A DNA stretch of 11,336 nucleotides from JACQAI01 sp035507915 (GTDB lineage Bacteria > Pseudomonadota > Alphaproteobacteria > Elsterales > Elsteraceae), in the NCBI GenBank assembly GCA_035507915.1, contig DATJNS010000040.1, positions 1 to 11,336 of the forward strand, written 5' to 3'. This document shows, piece by piece, positions 1-5,703 of this stretch. Below the pieces are notes generated by a model that made no database searches, was not told where the DNA came from, and saw nothing but the letters and a program-made list of their open reading frames with translations. The position numbers and the translations under genes are program-made. Within the stretch, counting starts at the first letter, position 1. Each line of letters begins with the position of its first letter.

Positions 1-74
1 ATTCCGAAAGCCTGTTCAAGGTCACCGACCGCTTCCGGCTGATCGGCAGCACGATCTACCAGAAGGTCGCATGA
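1..74 (+). CDS. cheR: CheR-type chemotaxis methyltransferase, C-terminal tip (5' truncated)
   Basis: Only the last 23 complete codons are inside the window; the reading frame starts at base 3 and the TGA is at 72-74. The visible C-terminus contains SESLFKVTDRFRLIGSTIYQ. This matches the end of the CheR family, where an N/H-x-E-S-L-F stretch is followed by a final strand of the SAM-binding domain. CheR uses S-adenosylmethionine to methylate glutamates on chemoreceptors in the cytoplasm. The stop codon overlaps the start of cheD (ATGATG at 71-76), and cheD-cheB follow directly, which supports the call. The catalytic region lies upstream of the window, so activity cannot be judged. The identification rests on a short tail plus gene order. 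Confidence 0.85.
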   Translation, partial: SESLFKVTDRFRLIGSTIYQKVA

Positions 75-745
75 TGGCCGCGCCCAAGACCGTGGCGGAG
101 CGGCGCATCGTCCAGCCGCTCGACGCCAAGTTCCTCACCGAGGGACAGCGGCGCTACTACGATCCTCACATCGACGGCACGGTCGTCAAGGTACTGCCTG
201 GCGAGCATTACGTCACCGATGCCGCGGACGAGGTGCTCGTGACCGTGCTGGGCTCGTGCGTCGCGGCCTGCATGCGCGACCCGATCGCCGGGGTCGGCGG
301 CATGAACCACTTCATGCTGCCCGGCGAGGCGCGCGCCGGCAGCGCCGGCAACAGCGGTTGGGGCGAGGCGAGCAGCGCGATGCGCTACGGGCAGTTCGCC
401 ATGGAGCAGCTGATAAACGACATCCTCAAGCGCGGCGCCCGGCGTGACCGACTCGAGGTGAAACTGTTCGGCGGCGCCAACGTGATCCGCTCCAGCCTGC
501 GCATCGGCTCCAGCAACGCCGCGTTCGTCCGCGAGTTCATGCGCGCCGAGCGCCTGATCATCGCCGCCGAGGATCTCGAGGGCGAGTACCCGCGGCGCAT
601 CCACTATTTTCCGTCGACCGGCCGGGTCCAACGGCTCGAGATGCGCCGCGATCCGGATCGCTTCGTCTTCGATTCCGAGCTGCGCTACCGCGAGGGCTTG
701 AGCGCGCGGAAGGTCGAGGGCGAGATCGAGCTGTTCGACTCATGA
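71..745 (+). CDS. cheD: CheD, chemoreceptor glutamine deamidase
   Basis: A 224-residue protein of the CheD family, which deamidates specific glutamines on chemoreceptors to glutamates and so creates methylation sites. The active-site block VLGSCVAACMRD gives the nucleophile Cys63, and MNHFMLP gives His80; their 17-residue spacing is that of characterised CheD proteins. A KLFGGANV block (131-138) is also typical of the family. The protein is longer than minimal CheD because of an N-terminal extension of about 35 residues and a polar C-terminal tail ending IELFDS. Two adjacent starts are possible: ATG 71, in a 4-base ATGA overlap with the cheR stop, and ATG 74. An AGAAGG at 61-66 is better spaced for ATG 74. 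The stop overlaps the cheB start by 4 bases, so translational coupling is likely. The cytoplasmic receptor gene downstream is a plausible substrate. Confidence 0.97.
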   Translation: MMAAPKTVAERRIVQPLDAKFLTEGQRRYYDPHIDGTVVKVLPGEHYVTDAADEVLVTVLGSCVAACMRDPIAGVGGMNHFMLPGEARAGSAGNSGWGEASSAMRYGQFAMEQLINDILKRGARRDRLEVKLFGGANVIRSSLRIGSSNAAFVREFMRAERLIIAAEDLEGEYPRRIHYFPSTGRVQRLEMRRDPDRFVFDSELRYREGLSARKVEGEIELFDS

Positions 746-1815
746 CCGCTCGACAAACTCCGATCAAGGTCCTGATCGTCGACGACTCGGCGCTGATGCG
801 TCAGATGCTGACCGAGTTCCTGTCGTCGGATCCCGAGATCGAGGTGGTCGGCGCGGCGCCGCATCCGCTGATCGCGCGCTCCATGATCAAGGAGCTGACG
901 CCCGACGTGCTGACGCTCGACATCGAGATGCCGCAGATGGACGGGCTGAGCTTCCTCGAGCGGCTGATGGCGCTGCGACCGATGCCGGTCGTCATGGTGT
1001 CGTCGCTCACCCAGGCGGGCGCGGATGCGGCGCTGCAGGCGCTCGAGCTGGGCGCTGTCGACTTCATCGGCAAGCCGAAGGTGGATCTGCGCAGCGGCAT
1101 GGTCGAGCTGCGCGCCGAGCTGATCGAGAAGGTCAAGGCGGCCGCGGGCTCGCGACCTCGCACGGGCTATCGATTGAAGCAGGACGCGGGGTCGGGGCGA
1201 GGCTGGGGCGGCAGCTTCAGCTCGTCGGAGAAGATCATCGCGATCGGCGCCTCGACCGGCGGCGTCGAGGCACTGCGCGAGCTCCTGTGCGTGCTGCCGC
1301 CGGCCGGACCGGCGGTGCTGGTGGTGCAGCACATGCCGGCGCTGTTCACGGCGTCGTTCGCGGCGCGGCTGAACGGCCTCGCGGCGGCGACCATCCAAGA
1401 GGCGCGCGATCAGGTGCGTGTGCTGCCCGGGCATGTCTACATCGCGCCCGGCAATTTCCACCTGGAGCTCAAGCGATCGGGCGCCAACTATCTGTGCGCC
1501 GTATCCGAGGGGCCGCTGGTGTCGGGGCACCGGCCCTCGGTCGACATGCTGTTCCATTCGGTCGCGCGCTCGGCCGGCGCCAACGCGGTCGGCGTGATCC
1601 TCACCGGCATGGGGCGTGACGGTGCCGACGGCATGTTGGCGATGCGTCGCGCCGGCGCGCTCACGATCGGCGAGGACGTGTCGACCTGCGTCGTCTACGG
1701 CATGCCGAAGGCGGCGCGGGACGTCGGCGCCACGCAGATCGAGCTGCCGCTCGGCAGGATCCTCCCCGAGGTCCTCAGCCATTGCCGGATGACCGGCCAG
1801 ACCCAGCGCGTATGA
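742..1815 (+). CDS. cheB: CheB, chemotaxis response regulator protein-glutamate methylesterase
   Basis: A full-length 357-residue CheB. Residues 1 to about 125 form a receiver domain with acidic pocket D14/D15, phospho-acceptor Asp60 in TLDIEMP, S87/S88 and Lys111 in GKPK. A linker of about 35 residues (136-162, rich in Gly, Ser and Arg) leads to the C-terminal methylesterase/deamidase domain. The catalytic triad is intact: Ser171 in GASTGG, His197 in VQHMP and Asp293 in GMGRDG. Each is offset by 7 from the E. coli enzyme (S164, H190, D286). When phosphorylated by CheA, CheB hydrolyses receptor methyl esters, giving adaptation feedback. The ATG lies in a 4-base overlap with the cheD stop and has no strong ribosome binding site, so it is probably coupled to cheD. 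No CheA or CheW gene is present in the window. Confidence 0.98.
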   Translation: MTARQTPIKVLIVDDSALMRQMLTEFLSSDPEIEVVGAAPHPLIARSMIKELTPDVLTLDIEMPQMDGLSFLERLMALRPMPVVMVSSLTQAGADAALQALELGAVDFIGKPKVDLRSGMVELRAELIEKVKAAAGSRPRTGYRLKQDAGSGRGWGGSFSSSEKIIAIGASTGGVEALRELLCVLPPAGPAVLVVQHMPALFTASFAARLNGLAAATIQEARDQVRVLPGHVYIAPGNFHLELKRSGANYLCAVSEGPLVSGHRPSVDMLFHSVARSAGANAVGVILTGMGRDGADGMLAMRRAGALTIGEDVSTCVVYGMPKAARDVGATQIELPLGRILPEVLSHCRMTGQTQRV

Positions 1816-1828
1816 GGAGGCGACCGTC

Positions 1829-1864
1829 GTGAGGCGCGACAACGCACGAGGAGATCAACCGTGA
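1829..1864 (+). CDS. possible 11-codon leader ORF before the receptor-like gene
   Basis: A strong Shine-Dalgarno-like GAGGAGG (1814-1820) begins inside the cheB stop codon and lies 8 bases before a GTG at 1829. That GTG opens an 11-codon frame whose TGA (1862-1864) overlaps the GTG start of the next gene (1861) in a GTGA junction. The peptide, MRRDNARGDQP, has no recognisable function. The arrangement would couple translation of the receptor-like gene to ribosomes leaving cheB. A second GAGGAG at 1848-1853 can serve the downstream gene directly, so the mini-ORF may be chance. Confidence 0.2.
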   Translation: MRRDNARGDQP

Positions 1865-3021
1865 TGTGGCCCGCCAAGCGTTCCCGGGCGTCGATCGCCC
1901 ATTCGGTCGCGCCCACCATCATCGCCCAGGTTCTGGAGGCCGAGCATCACCACGCGAACGGCACCGGCGCCGAGCCCGAGCCCGATGCGGCGGTCCTCGG
2001 ACTGGTGCAGCGCTGGGTCAAGCTGTCGGACTTCGAGCGGCGCACCTTCGCGGCGCTGTGCCGCGAGCTCGCCGGCACGTCCGACGTGATCGAGGGCGGC
2101 GTCGGGCAGCTGACCGAACGTTTTGGCGCCCTCGCCGATCATGCGCAGCAGCAGACCGATCTGGTCGGTTCGATCATCGGCATCGCGGAAGGCATCGAGG
2201 TCGACGGTAACCGGATGTCCCTCTCCGAGGTCACCGGCTACGCGGAAGCCGCGCTCAAGGAGGTGATCGAGACCATCCAGGTCATCAACGACCACTCCAA
2301 ACGGATGATCGCGGCGCTCGACCAGGCCGCCGCGCAGGTCGCTCAGACCGAGAAGGCGATCGTCGAGATCGAGCGCATCAACAACAGCGCCAACCTGCTC
2401 GCCTTGAACGCGATGATCGAGGCCCACCGCGCCGGCGATGCCGGCCGAACCTTCGTCGTGGTCGCGAACGAGGTGCGCGACCTCTCCAAGGCGACCAACC
2501 AGATGGCCGAGACCATGCGGCGGGACGTCACCGGGGTGGCGAACGGCATCCGCAGCACGCACGACATTCTGGAGGCCGTCACCAAGCTCGACCTCGACAA
2601 GCACTACGTCGCGCGGAGCCGGCTCGACAGCATGATGCGCGGTCTAACCGAGCAAAGCCGGCAATTCGAAGCCGCGCTCAGCTCGGCGATGGGCCGCTCG
2701 AGCGAGATCGCCACGCTGATTCGCGAGCTGGTGACCGGCATCCAGTTCCAGGACCGCAGCAAGCAGAATCTCGAGCAGGTCGTGGGTGCGCTATCGGTGC
2801 TCGACGGCGCCCTCGCGGAGCTGTCGTCGGAAAGCGCCCACGTCACGAAGGGCGCCGAGATCGAAGCGACGGCCGCGGCCGACGAGCAATGGATCCAGGA
2901 GATGATCGAGCGCTTCACGCTCGGCGACGTGCGCAAGCGGTTCATCTCGCGGGTGGTTCTCGGCGAGGAAGAGCCGGCGGTTGCCGACGTCGACCATCGG
3001 GGCAGCGTCGAGCTGTTCTGA
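1861..3021 (+). CDS. Soluble methyl-accepting chemotaxis protein-like receptor with CheZ-like DxxxQ motif
   Basis: A 386-residue protein with no signal peptide and no membrane segment, so it should be cytoplasmic. Residues about 125-235 are heptad-like helix containing the chemoreceptor signalling tip: INNSANLLALNAMIEAHRAG followed by a GRTFVVVANEVRDLS stretch (about 173-209). This is the region that binds CheA and CheW. The tip differs from the usual LNAAIEAARAG...GRGFAVVA at Met185, His189 and Thr197. No known ligand-binding domain is visible in the N-terminal 120 residues. Near the C-terminus, IQFQDRSKQNLEQV (294-307) resembles the CheZ active-site helix, with Asp298 and Gln302 in DxxxQ spacing. 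The tail ends GSVELF. GAGGAG at 1848-1853 supports GTG 1861 or ATG 1864 as the start. Downstream of cheD-cheB, it is a plausible substrate for both. Whether it senses a ligand, redox state or an internal signal cannot be read from the sequence. Confidence 0.9.
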   Translation: MMWPAKRSRASIAHSVAPTIIAQVLEAEHHHANGTGAEPEPDAAVLGLVQRWVKLSDFERRTFAALCRELAGTSDVIEGGVGQLTERFGALADHAQQQTDLVGSIIGIAEGIEVDGNRMSLSEVTGYAEAALKEVIETIQVINDHSKRMIAALDQAAAQVAQTEKAIVEIERINNSANLLALNAMIEAHRAGDAGRTFVVVANEVRDLSKATNQMAETMRRDVTGVANGIRSTHDILEAVTKLDLDKHYVARSRLDSMMRGLTEQSRQFEAALSSAMGRSSEIATLIRELVTGIQFQDRSKQNLEQVVGALSVLDGALAELSSESAHVTKGAEIEATAAADEQWIQEMIERFTLGDVRKRFISRVVLGEEEPAVADVDHRGSVELF

Positions 3022-3102
3022 ACATTCGGGGCGGGACGATACGGGGTGAACTGATGCGGTGACGCGTGTTCTTGATCGCGGTCGATCGAGGGAGAAACAC
3101 GG

Positions 3103-3237
3103 ATGACGAGAAAGCGAGCGTTGGCGACGACGACTGGCGCGCGCGTGTCGGGCGGCTCGACCGCATCGGCCGATCCGGGCTGCAAGCCCTCCCCAGCTGT
3201 TGAGCTCGACTCGAATCGAAAGACGTCAACGCGATGA
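3103..3237 (+). CDS. possible small ORF (44 aa) coupled to the HD-GYP gene
   Basis: In the 212-bp gap before the HD-GYP gene, GAGGGAGA (3088-3095) lies 7 bases before an ATG at 3103. The 44-codon frame ends in a TGA at 3235-3237 that overlaps the HD-GYP ATG (3234) as ATGA. The HD-GYP gene has no clear ribosome binding site of its own, and its frame is closed by a TGA at 3201-3203, so ATG 3234 is its only start. Coupling through this small ORF would explain how it is translated. The peptide (basic start MTRKRALATTTG, then Ser/Pro-rich) is not recognisable. A competing frame, GTG 3066 to TGA 3203 (45 codons, containing DDDWRARVGRLDRIG), looks at least as protein-like but lacks a ribosome binding site. 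Confidence 0.3.
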   Translation: MTRKRALATTTGARVSGGSTASADPGCKPSPAVELDSNRKTSTR

Positions 3238-4403
3238 GCGCGCGTCTCGGCCTCCTGTCACGCGACTGCGGTCCACTCGATCTCACCGACCTGGACCAAC
3301 CGCGCCCGCCGGTCACCTTCGGTGACCAGCTGCTCGGGATCCTTTGCGCCCTGAAGCGACGCGAGAGGTTGCACGACATCGTCCGCGTGTCCGTAGCCAG
3401 CTACGACGCGCCGACCGACATGCTCAAGACGTTCGCGTCGACCGACGGCAGGAGTAGCCCGCTGCAGCACTATCAGGCACCCCTGTCGCGACTGCCCTCG
3501 CTCCAAGCCGCCGCCGCAGACAGGCACTTCCGCAATCTGCCCGATCTGAGCGCGCCCGACGTGGTGCCCACGGCGCATACCAAGCAGCTCCTCGACGCCG
3601 GGATACGCTCCAGCTTGGCCGTGCCGATCCACGCGAAAGGCAAACTCATCGGCTTCGTCTTCTTCGACGCAGCGTTGCCTCACCTCTTCGGCAAGATCGT
3701 GTACGACCAACTTTGGCCCTACGTCCATCTCGTCGCCATGATGCTCGTCAACGATCTCGAGCTGACCCGGATCGTCCGCGCGGCCGTGGAGACCACGCAG
3801 GCGTTGGCGCGCTACAAAGACCCGGAAACCTCGAGCCACCTGCAGCGAATGTCGCGGTTTGCGAGGATCATCGCGACGGCGCTCGCGCCTCGCCTGAAAC
3901 TTACCGACGAGTTCATCGAGCATCTGTTCTGGTTCGCGCCGTTGCACGACATCGGCAAAGTCGGCGTTCCCGATTCGATATTGCTGAAGCCCGGATCGCT
4001 CACGACGGTGGAGTTCGAGCAGATGAAGCGGCACGTCGATTACGGCGTCGAGATCGTCGATCTCCTGACCGATCGTTTCGAGCTCGCAGGTCAGCCGCAC
4101 GTCCGTCTGATGCGCAACGTGATCGCGTGTCACCACGAAAACGTCGACGGCTCCGGGTATCCCGCGGGCCTGACGCGCGATCAGATCCCCATCGAGGGGC
4201 GCATCGTCGCAGTGGCGGACGTATTCGACGCGCTCACCAGCGAGCGGCCCTACAAGCGGCGCTGGACCAACCATCAGGCGCTCGAGTTCATACGGAACCA
4301 TCAAGGCACGCGCTTCGACGAGGGCTGCGTGGTCGCGCTGATCGAACACATGCCCGAAATCGGCGAGGTGCAAGATCAGTTTACCGACGTCTTCCAGGTC
4401 TGA
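3234..4403 (+). CDS. GAF/HD-GYP domain cyclic-di-GMP phosphodiesterase
   Basis: A 389-residue cytoplasmic protein. Residues about 30-180 look like a GAF-type sensor domain, with a typical LLDAGIRSSLAVPIHAKGKLIGFVFFD-like core split around residues 119-145. Residues about 185-380 are an HD-GYP domain. The metal and catalytic signature is complete: His202 (SSHLQRMS), His238-Asp239 (LHDIGKVGVPDSIL), His300-His301-Glu302 and GSGYP with GYP at 308-310, followed by ADVFDALTSERPYK (328-341). HD-GYP enzymes hydrolyse c-di-GMP to pGpG or GMP, and with the full motif set this one is probably active. The GAF domain may gate activity by a small ligand. It lies in the chemotaxis cluster, 32 bp before a PilZ gene that likely reads the same second messenger. 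ATG 3234 is the only possible start, and no good ribosome binding site precedes it. GC3 appears somewhat lower than in cheD-cheB. Confidence 0.96.
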   Translation: MSARLGLLSRDCGPLDLTDLDQPRPPVTFGDQLLGILCALKRRERLHDIVRVSVASYDAPTDMLKTFASTDGRSSPLQHYQAPLSRLPSLQAAAADRHFRNLPDLSAPDVVPTAHTKQLLDAGIRSSLAVPIHAKGKLIGFVFFDAALPHLFGKIVYDQLWPYVHLVAMMLVNDLELTRIVRAAVETTQALARYKDPETSSHLQRMSRFARIIATALAPRLKLTDEFIEHLFWFAPLHDIGKVGVPDSILLKPGSLTTVEFEQMKRHVDYGVEIVDLLTDRFELAGQPHVRLMRNVIACHHENVDGSGYPAGLTRDQIPIEGRIVAVADVFDALTSERPYKRRWTNHQALEFIRNHQGTRFDEGCVVALIEHMPEIGEVQDQFTDVFQV

Positions 4404-4435
4404 AGAAGACGTACATCGAACGGGGGAGAGGCACG

Positions 4436-5260
4436 ATGACGACAATCGAAAGCGTTCGCGATGACGCGGCCGCGCGCGCCGACCAGCGCCGGCAATGGCT
4501 CGAACGGGCCGGCTGCGAGCTCCAACTGGCGGAGACTTGGGAGCCGGCGGGCAATCCCGAACGCCTGGTGGAGCATCTCGATCGTTTGGTCGAGGCGTCG
4601 GCGAGCGCGGATGCGTTGACGGCGGGCGACAAGGCCGACATACGCGACCGCGCCCGCGCCATCAAGCTGAAAGCCTGTCAATGCCACATCGACGTGCTGC
4701 TCGAGCAGGCGATGAGCGCCAGCCGGGACAAGGAGCGTCAGGTCGAACGCGGCGAGACGTTGCGCCTGGTCAATGATGCGCTCAACGTCGCCGCACGGCT
4801 CGGCCTCGCCGAACCGATCAGGCAGGGCATCAAGGATCGACTCGACATCATCCGCCAGACGTCGGCCGCGGGCGACAGCACGACGGCCAAGGTCAACGCC
4901 GAGCGCGAGGCCGCTCGCGAGGCGTCGCGGATGGACGCCGCTCATCCGCGGGAGCAGCGGATGTTCACGCGTTGGCACGACCCGGCGCTCACGATCGCGA
5001 TCGCGGGCCGCGCGTACGGCACCGCCGACTGGTCGCTCGGCGGCGCGCTCGTCGCCGACGTCGAGAACCGGGGTTGGCGGTGCGGCCAGGCGATCGACGT
5101 CAGGATCGGGCTCGACGCCGGCAAGCTCTACGCCGACAAGATGGTGATCGTGCGCTATAGCGCCGAACAGAAGCGCCTGGCGATCCGCGCCCGCCGCTTC
5201 GCCTCGGTGCTGATGCAGGTCAAACGCGACTGCGACCGGGCCGGTGTCGAGCCCACGTAG
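4436..5260 (+). CDS. PilZ-domain c-di-GMP-binding protein with helical N-terminal domain
   Basis: A 274-residue soluble protein. Residues 172 to about 265 form a PilZ-like domain: the RxxxR motif is R175-MFT-R179, and the D/N-x-S-x-x-G motif is DWSLGG (Asp198, Ser200, Gly203). Both motifs are needed for c-di-GMP binding and both are present. Residues 1-165 are predicted helical and rich in Ala, Arg, Glu and Gln, with no domain I recognise; they include two cysteines at 81 and 83. The ATG at 4436 is preceded by a strong purine tract GGGGGAGAGG (4422-4431). The frame is open far upstream inside the HD-GYP gene, but this ribosome binding site fixes the start. The location right after the HD-GYP phosphodiesterase suggests it is the c-di-GMP effector of the cluster, perhaps acting on the motor or a receptor. 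The partner is not shown by the sequence. Confidence 0.87.
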   Translation: MTTIESVRDDAAARADQRRQWLERAGCELQLAETWEPAGNPERLVEHLDRLVEASASADALTAGDKADIRDRARAIKLKACQCHIDVLLEQAMSASRDKERQVERGETLRLVNDALNVAARLGLAEPIRQGIKDRLDIIRQTSAAGDSTTAKVNAEREAAREASRMDAAHPREQRMFTRWHDPALTIAIAGRAYGTADWSLGGALVADVENRGWRCGQAIDVRIGLDAGKLYADKMVIVRYSAEQKRLAIRARRFASVLMQVKRDCDRAGVEPT

Positions 5261-5271
5261 CAGATGCGACG

Positions 5272-5670
5272 ATGCCCACGACGTCGTCCGGGGCGACCGC
5301 GCAGAGCGCCGTCTTGACACGCACCATCCTCATCGTCGAGGACGATCCGGACGTGCGTGCGAGCGCCGTCGCGGCTCTCGAGGATGCCGGCTACGCCGTC
5401 CTCGAGGCGGCGACCGGCGATCGGGCCCTGGTGGCGTTCGACGCGCATCCCGAGATCGACCTCGTCCTCACCGACATCGTCATGCCGGGCATCGACGGCT
5501 TCAAGGTTGCGGACTGCGCAAAGCACCTGCGCCCTGCGGTCCGTATCGTCTACACGACGGCCTTCACCCACCGTGCGGCGGATCATCTCGGGGTCGTGCA
5601 CGGACCGATCCTGCTCAAGCCCTACCGACCCTCCGAGCTGGTCGCGGCGGTCTCGCAGGCGCTGACCTGA
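5272..5670 (+). CDS. Stand-alone receiver (CheY-like) response regulator
   Basis: A 132-residue single receiver domain with no output domain. The N-terminal 16 residues are a Ser/Thr/Ala-rich extension, followed by TILIVEDDPDV with acidic pocket E23/D24/D25. The phospho-acceptor is Asp68 in LTDIVMPGIDG, the switch residue is Thr95 or Thr96 (VYTTAFT), and the conserved lysine is Lys116 in LLKPYRP. All receiver residues are present, so it can probably be phosphorylated. Its sequence style is closer to receivers of sensory hybrid kinases and single-domain regulators than to the classical flagellar CheY. The start is 11 bases after the PilZ stop and has no clear ribosome binding site, so it is probably translated with the PilZ gene. 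It may act as a phosphate sink or link a kinase to the c-di-GMP proteins. It is the last gene of the + strand cluster. Confidence 0.92.
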   Translation: MPTTSSGATAQSAVLTRTILIVEDDPDVRASAVAALEDAGYAVLEAATGDRALVAFDAHPEIDLVLTDIVMPGIDGFKVADCAKHLRPAVRIVYTTAFTHRAADHLGVVHGPILLKPYRPSELVAAVSQALT

Positions 5671-5703
5671 CCGAGATCGTGCGCCCCCCCGCCATCGAGC
5701 GCC

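Noticed and set aside
685..1842. Long - strand frame (385 codons) opposite cheB
   Set aside because: Shadow of cheB. The + strand protein has a complete receiver and methylesterase triad, while the - strand product is low-complexity Arg/His/Gln.
3713..4435. Upstream extension of the PilZ reading frame inside the HD-GYP gene
   Set aside because: The extra 241 codons are in a shifted frame over a clear HD-GYP domain and read as Arg-rich shadow; GGGGGAGAGG before ATG 4436 marks the true start.
5671..5703. Possible bidirectional terminator between the receiver and the binding-protein gene, including a run of seven C
   Set aside because: I found no stable stem in these 33 bases and no T-tract on either strand.
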